DNA of 47,470 nucleotides, taken from contig NZ_JAPMLQ010000014.1 of NCBI RefSeq assembly GCF_026410305.1, forward strand, positions 1-47,470, written 5' to 3'. This document shows positions 18,088 to 25,773 of this stretch, one piece after another (position 1 is the stretch's first letter; each line of letters begins with the position of its first letter). Under the pieces are notes generated by a model. The model did no database searches and had not been told where the DNA came from. It saw nothing but the letters and a program-made list of their open reading frames with translations. Made by a program: the position numbers and the translations under genes. Source of the stretch: Sulfitobacter sp. F26204 (GTDB taxonomy: Bacteria > Pseudomonadota > Alphaproteobacteria > Rhodobacterales > Rhodobacteraceae).

Positions 18088-18330
18088 CTAGCGCAAAAGT
18101 TTAGAGATGTTTTCAATAGCAGCCTTTGTCGCGGGGCCGAATTTAGCCAGTAATTCCAGTTTGGCCTCATCGCGGGAATCGAAACCTGCCATCAGGTGAT
18201 TCATCGCATGTAGCCGTGGACGCTTGATCCAAGCCTTGACAGGTGGCTCCCTGGACCACGCCCCCTGATTGATGCAACATGTATAATCGCCCCATGCGCA
18301 AGAGGTAGTTTCTGAGCTGATTTGGGCGCG
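18088..18330 (-). pseudogene. C-terminal fragment of an unidentified cysteine-containing protein
   Basis: An 80-codon open frame closed by two consecutive stops at its 5' side has no start codon until Met at 18204, yet reads like real protein throughout: SCAWGDYTCCINQGAW, then REPPVKAWIKRPRLHAMNHL and a helical tail ending KAAIENISKLLR. It converges on the Rep_3 gene with only four bases between stop codons. The upstream part is missing where the IS debris begins, so it is probably a truncated gene, or a 38-residue protein if Met at 18204 is used. The family was not recognised. Confidence 0.45.
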
Positions 18331-18536
18331 TCATCAGGTGCTGACATGTATCCGGTCTCTGATGTAGCTATCTACATGCTGCGGGCCCGTATGGTGTTCG
18401 AAGATCAGATCCAAATCAGTCCCGCGTGCGCGTTGGCACAAGTTGCATACTGGATGTCTGATCCTGTCTCACAACTTTTGCGCCAAACTGCTCCTTGCCC
18501 TCTCACGCTCCAGCGTTCTCGCGACCGGCAGTGGGC

Positions 18537-18935
18537 CTATGCCGCTGCGGCCGGAGACTGGTAGACGCCGCCCCGAGCCATCAAGGCCCAGACGATCCGC
18601 GCCATCTTGTTGGCCAGCGCTACCCGCGCCAACATGGGTGGCTTGCGGGACAGCAGATTACCCAGCCATGTTCCCGGTTGAGCATCTGGATGGGTACGTC
18701 GTTTAATAATGACGCTGTTCGCACCAATAACCAGCAGCCGTCTCAGGGAGCGCTCCCCCATTTTCGTCGTGACTCCGAGCCGCTGCTTTCAGCCAGTCGA
18801 ATGTTGGCGCGGCACCAGTCCTAGACAGACTGCCAGTGCCTTTGAGATTTGCCTGAACAAACGGGCGCAGCCCTACGCGCCTCTTCAGCACCAACGGCAA
18901 CCAAGTCTTCGCTATCATTTTCCATCGATATTGCC
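18537..18935 (-). pseudogene. Remnant of an IS110-family transposase (C-terminal part)
   Basis: The last 75 codons read cleanly (KMGERSLRRLLVIGAN, LLSRKPPMLARVALANKMAR, then WALMARGGVYQSPAAAA), the conserved end of IS110-type DEDD transposases, including the transposase_20 helix region. Upstream, LGLVPRQHSTG is in the same frame but a TGA replaces a glycine codon before KQRLGV, and further 5' the similarity is in broken frames. The N-terminal catalytic half is absent. Flanking bases 18331-18536 hold no gene. This is a dead element. Confidence 0.8.
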
Positions 18936-19059
18936 GCACAAGTCTGTGAACCCTGTCTCAGGGTTTAGGGCAATAATATCGGAATTAAAGGCAAAATCTC
19001 ATATTTAGAGGCAAAGGACAGCCGTTGATTTCGTTGGATTGCCTATCTCACAATTAAGG

Positions 19060-19180
19060 GCTACGCGACATCTCATTAGGGAAACGATGGTGTTTGAAAG
19101 GACTGCGCCGTGACATCGAAAACCGCGCTGTATTATCCAACCGCAGCTTCAGCTCTACCAGAAAGTGATGCAACAGAACC
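19060..19180 (-). mobile_element. Possible IS6-type terminal remnant
   Basis: On the minus strand the bases 19180-19161 begin GGTTCTGTTGCA, resembling IS6/IS26-type terminal repeats. About 70 bases inward a short reading frame contains FKHHRFPNE, resembling the N-terminus of some IS6 transposases, before stopping. No other part of such a transposase is present, so at most an end of the element remains. The rest of 18940-19275 holds nothing recognisable. Confidence 0.35.
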
Positions 19181-19275
19181 GCCCAGATCAATGAACCAGC
19201 AACCTCAGGCCCGTTAATGTGACAACACCCCTCCGCGCTCTTACGCTTCAGCCACCGCGGGGTTCTCTGAGGCCT

Positions 19276-20355
19276 TCAGTTGGTCGCGCACCACATCCGA
19301 TACCGCCCTTGGCCCGTCACCTCGCGGATCAGGCCTCGCGTTTCCATCCAGGCGAGGTTGCGCTGGACGGCGGCGCGGCTGGCACCGGTCAGGGTCTCGG
19401 CCATTGGGGCGGAAACGAGAGGCCATTCGGTTAGCACGGCTCGCAGGGTTGGCGGTGTCTTTCCGGAAAGTGGGGCCATCATGGCTTCCGCCCGCGATGA
19501 CCATGCCTGGATATCGTCAAGGTGTCGCATCGCGGTCAGGCAAGCAGTTTCCATTCCCTCAAGCCAACGCTTCAAGCGCTCAAGCGGTGGGCCACTGGCG
19601 CGCAACCCCCTTGCCCCGCGCATAGCCAGAGGCGTAAAGATGGCCCCCCCATTCGAATTCGGGCCCTCACACGCGGCTATGCGTGCCGCGGTAACCGCCG
19701 CCTCCATCCGGTCGCCCTGTGGCCCGAGGCCCGCAAGGTTCCAGAGATGAAACCCCATGCAGGCGCGTGTGATCGGGTACAGGTCACCGGCTTGTGCCAT
19801 CAGGTCAAGCCAGCCGACCGCACGATCCGCAAAGGGCTCGGCTTCATTAGCCATGTTTTCAGGATCACGACGATCGAGGAAAGCGGATAGGTCCGCCTCT
19901 GGGCCGGGACCGCCTGTCAGACGCCGCACCGCCCACCCGATACGCGCGAGCGCTGCGGTGTCGTCCTGCACTCCGGACAAACGCATGGATATCCAAAGCG
20001 CCAGCCGATCCGGGGCAATTCGGTCACCCACAAACCAGCTGAGGTCTGCCGCCTCCATCAGCGCGAGCCTGTGCCGCCAGCCCTCCCGGCCACGGCGCAG
20101 ACGGTCATCCAGCGCGCCAATCCGGCCAGCCACGCCGGCAAGACGCGCGGCATGGCCTGCCTCTGCCTTGCGCCAATCGTCGAGGACTGCGGTTTCACGC
20201 AGCTCTGCCCTCGGTCCGGGCGGCAGATAATCTGGCTCCACTTCCATCGGACCGGGCAGGAACCACAGGTCGTCCTCAGACCTCTCTTCAAGCGTCTCCG
20301 CATCCACTAGAGGATCTTTAGAACTATCATACTTCGTAGATACTTGAGGCTTCAT
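19276..20355 (-). CDS. RHE_PE00001/DUF1612-like helix-turn-helix protein
   Basis: The 359-residue protein is rich in Arg, Ala and Leu, with the pattern of the alphaproteobacterial RHE_PE00001 family: an N-terminal linker, a central RIGALDDRLRRGREGWRHRL segment with a long helical body, and a C-terminal winged helix (about 300-355: TEWPLVSAPMAETLTGASRA, then RNLAWMETRGLIREVTGQGR). The C-terminal part resembles the DNA-binding tail of Fic-type proteins and suggests a regulator; no enzymatic motif is seen. It is divergent from a serine recombinase across a 227-base gap. The DNA is clearly more GC-rich than its flanks, consistent with separate acquisition. The family call is from memory of its pattern. 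Confidence 0.65.
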   Translation of the reverse strand: MKPQVSTKYDSSKDPLVDAETLEERSEDDLWFLPGPMEVEPDYLPPGPRAELRETAVLDDWRKAEAGHAARLAGVAGRIGALDDRLRRGREGWRHRLALMEAADLSWFVGDRIAPDRLALWISMRLSGVQDDTAALARIGWAVRRLTGGPGPEADLSAFLDRRDPENMANEAEPFADRAVGWLDLMAQAGDLYPITRACMGFHLWNLAGLGPQGDRMEAAVTAARIAACEGPNSNGGAIFTPLAMRGARGLRASGPPLERLKRWLEGMETACLTAMRHLDDIQAWSSRAEAMMAPLSGKTPPTLRAVLTEWPLVSAPMAETLTGASRAAVQRNLAWMETRGLIREVTGQGRYRMWCATN

Positions 20356-20527
20356 ACGTGCAAAATACGGTACTTTTGCCTTTTACCCAAGGGTTTTGTC
20401 AGGGTGCGCCTGCACACCTTATATAGCACGCGCGCGCGTTGGTCTGCGAGATCACTCTGATCGCGCTCAGCGTATGAAAACCAAGGGCTTTTTGATGAGC
20501 AGCAGCACAGAGAGCGTCCTTGCATTT

Positions 20528-20580
20528 GTTTACAAACGGTTGTTTATTAGCGATACCTCAAATTGTAAACGGCCCCGTTT
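20528..20580. promoter_or_regulatory. Inverted repeats in front of the serine recombinase gene (operator or crossover site candidate)
   Basis: GTTTACAAACGG (20528-20539) and TGTAAACGG (20564-20572) are related half-sites, and the second is part of the perfect inverted repeat AAACGG-CC-CCGTTT (20567-20580), ending two bases before the recombinase ATG. Resolvases often bind such sub-sites to recombine and to repress their own gene. Confidence 0.4.
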
Positions 20581-20582
20581 TC

Positions 20583-21467
20583 ATGCCCCTGATAGGCTAT
20601 GCGCGCGTATCCACAGAGGATCAGACCCCCCTGCCCCAGTCAGAGGCCCTTCAATCTGTGGGATGTTCCGAGATTTTCGAAGAACACGCCTCAGGTGGAA
20701 ATCGTGCGCGGCCTGTGCTTGCCCGCGTGCTAGAGCGAGTTGCCAAGGGCGACACGCTGGTTGTCGTTCGGATCGATCGGCTTGCGCGATCTCTGTCGCA
20801 CTTGCTGGAGGTGATCGAGCGCCTGGAGGCGAAGGGGGCTTTCTTCCGCTCGCTGCAGGACCCCATCGACACCGCCTCCCCTCAAGGAAAATTCACATTG
20901 CAGGTTCTGGGCGCCGCGGCCGAGTTCGAACGTGCCCTGATCCGCGAGCGTACCAAGGCCGGGCTTGCCTCGGCACGCGCCAAAGGGCGCGTTGGCGGCA
21001 ACCCTGGGCTTCGGGCCAAAGACCCGTCCGCGTTGCGCAAGGTGCGGCTTGCGCGACAGGACGGCTACATGGAGCGCCTGAACGAGACCGCGCAGGACTG
21101 GGTGCCCCATGTGCGCCGCTTACGCCCCGATATGGCTTGGGAAGACGTCCTGCGGATTATCAATGGCTCCCTGCCCCCAGATCGCCATTGGACCCAAAGC
21201 CGCTTGCTGCGTGCCGTTAAGGCCTACGTCCGCGACGGCTTTCTGTCCGCTGATGTGCTGGGCCGTGCAGGACGCCGCAAAACGGACGACCGCCTCCCCG
21301 CGATCGTCGCCGGCATCAAAGGAGCGGACCCAGACATCACGTTGCAGGCGATCTGCGACCGATTGGAGGCAATGCGCGAGCGCACCCCTCGTGGGCGAAC
21401 CAGTTGGCAGCCATCCTCGGTTAAAATGTTGCTTGAACGAGCGGAAAGGCTGGGGCTGTTGGGGTGA
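20583..21467 (+). CDS. Serine recombinase (resolvase/invertase family)
   Basis: The 294-residue protein has an intact resolvase catalytic domain: nucleophile Ser10 in GYARVSTEDQ, the arginine motif VVVRIDRLARSLSHL, and the helix E segment EFERALIRERTKAGLASARAKGR. A C-terminal region of about 140 residues is longer than in classical Tn3 resolvases (about 185 residues in total), with helical DNA-binding character (WEDVLRIINGSLPPDRHWTQ). It may resolve multimers of the replicon or belong to a lost transposon. The ATG at 20583 is preferred because the upstream in-frame extension has no family similarity and contains the inverted repeats. It is GC-rich like its divergent neighbour. Confidence 0.88.
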   Translation: MPLIGYARVSTEDQTPLPQSEALQSVGCSEIFEEHASGGNRARPVLARVLERVAKGDTLVVVRIDRLARSLSHLLEVIERLEAKGAFFRSLQDPIDTASPQGKFTLQVLGAAAEFERALIRERTKAGLASARAKGRVGGNPGLRAKDPSALRKVRLARQDGYMERLNETAQDWVPHVRRLRPDMAWEDVLRIINGSLPPDRHWTQSRLLRAVKAYVRDGFLSADVLGRAGRRKTDDRLPAIVAGIKGADPDITLQAICDRLEAMRERTPRGRTSWQPSSVKMLLERAERLGLLG

Positions 21468-21490
21468 ATTTCGGCGCAAAGCCTGCTCGT

Positions 21491-22020
21491 CGACCTTATG
21501 CTAGTGCGGCAACTAAAACCTTGGCATGAAAATGTCGGGAAGCTCCTTGTGAAATTCCCAGAGGTCTATGTCCGGGACAGCGGGATCGTGCACGCCCGAT
21601 TGAATATCGGAACTTCGGCGGGCGTACTTGGGCACCCGGTCCTTGGCAGCAATAGGGAAGGCTTTTGCATCGAAGTTCATCTTGCCACAGTGCCTTCTGA
21701 TCCAGAACAATTCTTCTATCGCTCCTCTGCCGGGCTCAACTTGATTCGGTCCTTCGCCCGCCGGATGGCGACATCTGGGCCATCGAAATCAAACGTACGA
21801 CGACACAGAAGGTCACTCGCGACTTCCATATGGGTGCGGAAGATATCAACGCGTACCGCAGCTACTGATCTACGCTGGCGGGCATGACGTCCTTGTAACC
21901 GAAGGCATTCGGGCAATGTCTCGCGAACACGGAATCGAGGTGCTGAGAAGACTTTATGGCAGCGCAGGTTCTCCCCATTGGGTGCTTGTCTATGGTGTAC
22001 CAGCCTCAGCACTTGAATGA
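21491..22020 (+). pseudogene. C-terminal remnant of a DUF4143 (COG1373) AAA ATPase, frameshifted twice
   Basis: Frame 1 reads VRQLKPWHENVGKLLVKFPE and YVRDSGIVHARLNIGTSAGV, then FFYRSSAGLNLI, the typical DUF4143 tail with its YVRDSG and FYR..AG motifs. Similarity then moves to a second frame (DGDIWAIEIKRTTTQKVTRD, near 21764-21868) that ends in TGA, and to a third (QLLIYAGGHDVLVTEGIRAM, from 21859) that runs to a stop at 22020. The N-terminal AAA part is absent: the fragment begins about 25 bases after the recombinase stop. Two frameshifts and the missing start make it a clear pseudogene. Confidence 0.75.
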
Positions 22021-22372
22021 GTTTCCGCTACTCAGCAAGATGGCCGAATGAATGGCAGTCGCTCGTGGACGGTAGCCTGGTCTTCGGTGTGTCTTCCGAT
22101 GTAGCTAGGGCGCATCATTTGCATGTGGCAGCAGTCGACACTTCCTAGTCAATTGTCGTCGAATCCCCTCCCCTGCCCCGCGGCGCTTCGTGTCCGGTGT
22201 GGCTCATGTTTACTCAGCTACCTGGCTGCTCAACGTCGACCTGGAACCGATGTGCGACCAGGTCGATGACAGAAGGTGGAGAGATCGTTTTCACCACGTT
22301 TGGCGTCTGCATCTCGATGCTGATCTCGAGGAAGGGAGCATAGGATAAGGTACGAATGCTCGTTGTCACCAC
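22021..22372. other. Non-coding stretch upstream of repA
   Basis: No supported gene is seen on either strand. The stretch lies between the DUF4143 remnant and the palindrome ahead of repA, and should contain the repAB promoter toward its right end. Open frames here have no recognisable protein pattern. Confidence 0.5.
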
Positions 22373-22388
22373 GTTTACAGCTGTAAAC
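22373..22388. promoter_or_regulatory. parS-like palindrome upstream of repA
   Basis: GTTTACAGCTGTAAAC is a perfect 16-bp palindrome that fits the general repABC centromere pattern GTT-N4-GC-N4-AAC. The identical sequence occurs again inside repB at 23911-23926, which makes chance unlikely. It lies 147 bases before repA and is the probable RepB binding site. Confidence 0.8.
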
Positions 22389-22535
22389 TCGGCCTAGATT
22401 GCGTTCGTGGATATAGTTCCCTGCCGTATGTTTAGACACTAAATAGAGGAAAAATCTTGACTTAGCCGCGTGAATCGCTGCTTTTATCCTCAAGTGGCGT
22501 GAAAAAGGCCACATTTTGGAAATTGAGGCAACCAG

Positions 22536-23720
22536 ATGATTCCCGTGACACCATTGGCAAATGAGCGCCCATCGGCACTTGCGACCGAGATATCCGAACG
22601 GCTTAACGCTGCGATCAGAGAGCACCTACTATCTGCTTTTGCCCCAGACAATTCAAAAACGCTACGTTCTTTTTCAGCCCCAGAAACTGCTGAACTCTTG
22701 GGTGTGTCCGGGCAATTCATGCGAAAGGTCCACGCCGAAGGGACACTTCCGGAGCCCGAAGACATCCGGGGTGGCAGGCGCTACTACACAGCCCAAGAGA
22801 TATGGAATGCCCGCGAAATCCTGGAAAAAACCTCTCGGAAGAAGGGGCGGTATATGCCTCGCCGCTCCGGCGAGGAAAAGCTGCAGATTTGGCAGTTGAT
22901 GAATTTCAAAGGCGGTTCAAGTAAAAGCACAACGAGCGTCCACCTCGCTCACTACCTTGCTCTTCGGGGCTACCGGGTCTTGGCGTTGGACCTGGATCCA
23001 CAGGGGTCGCTCACATCAATGTGTGGGATTAGCCCCGAGATCGAGTTTGATGGGCTGACCGTTTATGATGCGATCCGCTACGACGATCCGGTCAGCATGG
23101 CGGACGTTGTTGTTCAGACATACTTTCCCGGGCTCTCGATTGCGCCTTCACGCTTGATGTTGTCGGAATTTGAGACGGAGTCGGCCGTTCATTCGAACCC
23201 GGACCAACCATTCTTTACCCGCATCCGGAATGCCTTGGCGCAGGTCGAGGATGATTTTGACATTGTACTCATGGATAGCCCGCCACAACTGGGTTTCTTG
23301 ACCATCGCAGGGATGGCTGCCGCCAGCTCCCTTATCGTTCCTCTAACTCCATCGATGTTGGACGTTTCTTCAACAGCTCAGTTTCTCGAGCTGGCTGGGG
23401 CTTACATGGGCGTGATCGAAGATGCTGGCGCATCTCTGCAGTATGATTTCTTTAAGTTTCTCATCACCCGCGACGAACCAACCGACGTACCTTCTCAGCA
23501 GTTGACCTCTTTCATGCGGGCTCTGTTTCAAGACCGGGTCATGTCGGCAACTGCTTTGAAGAGCACAGCAATCAGTGATGCCACCATGCTTAAGCAGTCG
23601 ATTTACGAAGTGGTGCGTTCGGAGATGACACGCGCCACATATGATCGGGCCAAGGGCTCGATGGATGCGGTCGGGCTCGAAGTGGAAACGATGATCCATC
23701 ATTCGTGGGGGCGTAAGTAA
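22536..23720 (+). CDS. repA: RepA, ParA-type partition ATPase of a repABC module
   Basis: The 394-residue protein has an N-terminal HTH part (about 45-95: TAELLGVSGQFMRKVHAEGT) followed by a ParA core with NFKGGSSKSTTSVHLAHYLA, the Walker A form seen in repABC RepA proteins, then DLDPQGSLTS and ILMDSPPQLGFL. With RepB it partitions the replicon and represses the operon. A GAGG site lies at a suitable distance from the ATG, and the stop overlaps the repB start as TAATG. It differs from the ParA at 14982 in length and motif details and belongs to another family branch. Confidence 0.92.
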   Translation: MIPVTPLANERPSALATEISERLNAAIREHLLSAFAPDNSKTLRSFSAPETAELLGVSGQFMRKVHAEGTLPEPEDIRGGRRYYTAQEIWNAREILEKTSRKKGRYMPRRSGEEKLQIWQLMNFKGGSSKSTTSVHLAHYLALRGYRVLALDLDPQGSLTSMCGISPEIEFDGLTVYDAIRYDDPVSMADVVVQTYFPGLSIAPSRLMLSEFETESAVHSNPDQPFFTRIRNALAQVEDDFDIVLMDSPPQLGFLTIAGMAAASSLIVPLTPSMLDVSSTAQFLELAGAYMGVIEDAGASLQYDFFKFLITRDEPTDVPSQQLTSFMRALFQDRVMSATALKSTAISDATMLKQSIYEVVRSEMTRATYDRAKGSMDAVGLEVETMIHHSWGRK

Positions 23721-24691
23721 TGGCTAGGAAATCTCTTCGCGATATGTCGGGAATTGCCAACACAATCGCCCGTTCCGGCGGATCACAGCCAGAGAGACCG
23801 CCAAAGACCAGCGCTCCGGCTTTGGGGGCTCTTCAAGGCTCTCTGGCATCTATCCGTGAGATTGATCCCAATCTGATCGACGATTGGGGGCCAGTAGACC
23901 GGCTTGAGGAGTTTACAGCTGTAAACGTCGAAGACGACGACGAGAGCTTCGAACGATTAAAGAGCAGCATTCGCGAAGGGGGGCAGCAAGTGCCTATACT
24001 CGTTCGGCGGTCAAAAGTCGCTGACGGGCGCTTTGAAGCAATCTACGGGAGGCGCCGCTTAAAGGCCTGTCGCGAACTCGGCATGAAGGTACGTGCAAAC
24101 GTCCAAGATATTGATGATGCTACGGCCTTGCTGGCGAAAGGATTGGAGAATGCAGCGCGCCGCAACCTGTCTTTCTACGAGAAGGCAAGGTTCGCCGAGG
24201 CCATCCAAAATGCCGGCCACGATGGAGCAACTGTTCGGCAGGTTCTAAACCTGTCGGCGTCAGGTCAGTCACACCTTACGAAGGTGACGCAGAATGTCCC
24301 AGTCAAGATCGGTGACCTCATTGGCGCGGCGCCAAAATCCGGCCGCCCGAGGTGGACGGAGTTGGCCGAGCTCTTTCTCTCTAGGAAGCTCACTGAACGT
24401 ACGGCTCTCGATATCTTGGCTAAGATCAGGGCAACATCGAATTCAGACGAGCGCCTTGAATTGCTCATTAAGGAAGCGACTAAGCGCGGCGCGAAGAACT
24501 CGCGCGAAACTCGGGAGATCACACCCTTAGAGGGAGTGACGATCAAAGCTGGTCGCGCAACACTGTCACTTTCGGTGAAGAAGTCTGGCGCAAACGCTGA
24601 GTTTGCAACCTGGCTTGAGAGTAATCTCGCGGAAATAATCAAGCAATCCTATGCTGAATTTACGGATGTAAATTCAGTGGATGACAACTGA
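23720..24691 (+). CDS. repB: RepB, ParB-type partition protein of a repABC module
   Basis: The 323-residue protein has the ParB core (about 60-160) with QQVPILVRRSKVADGRFEAI and GRRRLKACRELG, the AKGLENAARRNLSFYEKARFA arginine-rich motif, and an HTH around 175-195 (DGATVRQVLNLSASGQSHLT). It is translationally coupled to repA by a one-base overlap. A perfect copy of the parS-like palindrome is embedded in its own coding sequence at residues about 64-69, and another palindrome is close to its 3' end. In complete repABC operons repC follows after a short gap holding an antisense RNA; here only the antisense RNA gene follows. Confidence 0.92.
   Translation: MARKSLRDMSGIANTIARSGGSQPERPPKTSAPALGALQGSLASIREIDPNLIDDWGPVDRLEEFTAVNVEDDDESFERLKSSIREGGQQVPILVRRSKVADGRFEAIYGRRRLKACRELGMKVRANVQDIDDATALLAKGLENAARRNLSFYEKARFAEAIQNAGHDGATVRQVLNLSASGQSHLTKVTQNVPVKIGDLIGAAPKSGRPRWTELAELFLSRKLTERTALDILAKIRATSNSDERLELLIKEATKRGAKNSRETREITPLEGVTIKAGRATLSLSVKKSGANAEFATWLESNLAEIIKQSYAEFTDVNSVDDN
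23911..23926. promoter_or_regulatory. Second parS-like palindrome, inside repB
   Basis: This is an exact copy of the 16-bp palindrome at 22373 (GTTTACAGCTGTAAAC), here read as the codons for F-T-A-V-N. Centromere sites inside or next to repB are known in repABC plasmids. Confidence 0.8.
24656..24675. promoter_or_regulatory. Diverged palindrome at the 3' end of repB
   Basis: GAATTTAC-GGAT-GTAAATTC has perfect 8-bp arms and keeps the TTTAC/GTAAA arms of the parS-like sites but not their GC centre. It encodes E-F-T-D-V-N-S, echoing E-F-T-A-V-N at the other internal site. It may be a weak third RepB site. Confidence 0.45.
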
Positions 24692-24718
24692 GGACGAGCA
24701 GAAAGGAGGAACGGCAAA

Positions 24719-24783
24719 CAAAGAAAACCCCCGAAACCGGAGCTTCGAGGGCTGCTGCGCAGAGCGCAATTCTTAGATTGGAC
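24719..24783 (-). ncRNA. repABC-type counter-transcribed antisense RNA (ctRNA/incA)
   Basis: Just after repB, on the opposite strand, a compact RNA gene of about 60-65 bases can be read. It has a -35/-10 promoter at 24818-24790 and an intrinsic terminator formed by CCCTCGAA (24751-24744) pairing with TTCGGGGG (24735-24728), followed by TTTTCTTT. Length, location and orientation match the ctRNA that represses repC translation and determines incompatibility in repABC plasmids. Here its normal target gene repC is not found downstream. Confidence 0.78.
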
Positions 24784-24789
24784 ACCTAG

Positions 24790-24818
24790 AATCTAGCAGC
24801 CAACGAATCACCACACAA
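24790..24818 (-). promoter_or_regulatory. Promoter of the ctRNA
   Basis: On the minus strand TTGTGT (24818-24813), a 17-base spacer and TAGATT (24795-24790) form a good sigma-70-like promoter pointing into the ctRNA. Confidence 0.65.
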
Positions 24819-25112
24819 GAGAAAACGCTTCTGAGCGAACGGGATTTCTTTGCCGCTTACATAAAATGACAAAATTAAGTGATGCTCCGCATGGAGCGAC
24901 TGGGACAGTCATGCCTCAGAACGGCGGAGGTATGTTCAATAGCCACTGGGGTCCGCGGTGGTGTCGAGCCATTGACAGTTACCTCAGACCAGTTGGCTGG
25001 TGGAAAGTGAAAGTGGACTTCTGGTTTTGTGACTGACGGATGAGGGCCTTTGGGGTGCCTCGGACGGGTCCGGGCCGGGTTTCGGTCTGCCGTTCTGGAT
25101 GAAGGTTTCCCC
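24819..25112. other. Site where repC would be expected; no repC present
   Basis: A short frame beginning ATG at 24867 (MTKLSDAPHGATGTVMPQNG) stops after about 50 codons and has no clear RepC similarity, although a small 5' remnant of repC cannot be excluded. No RepC-like sequence follows on either strand. The sequence becomes more GC-rich from about 25040, which suggests a recombination junction in this gap. Confidence 0.55.
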
Positions 25113-25583
25113 ATGGAAACAAGTGTCTTGCGCGTACTGCGCGCAACTGCTGCCTCTGAGTGGCGGCATCGAGAGCTTCGCAGAACCGGTCAGCTGGGGC
25201 TGGCGAAGCGGCTCGAAAGCGAGACCGTCCAGCGTGACCTTGGCTATCTCAGGCAGGCGGCGACAATGCCGGACGCGCATGTGATCTGCGGGGAGGGTGG
25301 CACTTTCCTGCATCTCGGCTGGACCACCGTTTCGACTCTCGCGCCGATCGAGTGCTTTCCCTTGGCCGCTCTTGCGGTCGCACGAGGGACGCCCTTCATC
25401 GATCTCCGACCCGTCACCGATGTCTTCGCCTTTGCGAACCTGCCGCGGGTGGCGCAGGACGGATCTGTCGACCCTGACCCTTGCGGTCCTGGCAGGTCCG
25501 TCTCGCTGACCACCTACATCGACATGGTCGTAAAGCTCGGTGCCAGCATCACCAACGCTCCGCGGCCCCGTCGGTCAATCTGA
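25113..25583 (+). CDS. Hypothetical protein, possibly a fragment
   Basis: This is a GC-rich 156-codon frame from ATG at 25113 (an in-frame TTG lies at 25050). The residue pattern looks protein-like (SEWRHRELRRTGQLGLAKRL, then HVICGEGGTFLHLGWTTVST), with a charged helical start and a hydrophobic middle, but the family was not recognised. The last part (from about residue 120, rich in Asp-Pro and Gly) looks less natural, so the 3' end may be foreign. It lies between the broken repABC operon and an alpha/beta hydrolase and may be part of the GC-rich accessory segment. Confidence 0.4.
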   Translation: METSVLRVLRATAASEWRHRELRRTGQLGLAKRLESETVQRDLGYLRQAATMPDAHVICGEGGTFLHLGWTTVSTLAPIECFPLAALAVARGTPFIDLRPVTDVFAFANLPRVAQDGSVDPDPCGPGRSVSLTTYIDMVVKLGASITNAPRPRRSI

Positions 25584-25773
25584 TCCCCATTCCCCTTCAC
25601 CAAAACTCGAAAGGACGCCAGCCATGGCCCGATGAGGCAGCCCCCCAAAGCAGGCGGCGGCAGGAACAGTTTTGAGACCGGCGACATGAAAAACTCCTTG
25701 TGACGCAAACATTCTATATTTCGCCGCGCCTCCTGAGGCAACGAAGGCCAAAACTGGCAACGAGGAAATCAAC

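Noticed and set aside
24867..25030. Short frame after the ctRNA considered as repC
   Set aside because: It stops after about 50 codons, has no clear ribosome site and lacks a recognisable RepC pattern; at most it is a tiny remnant.
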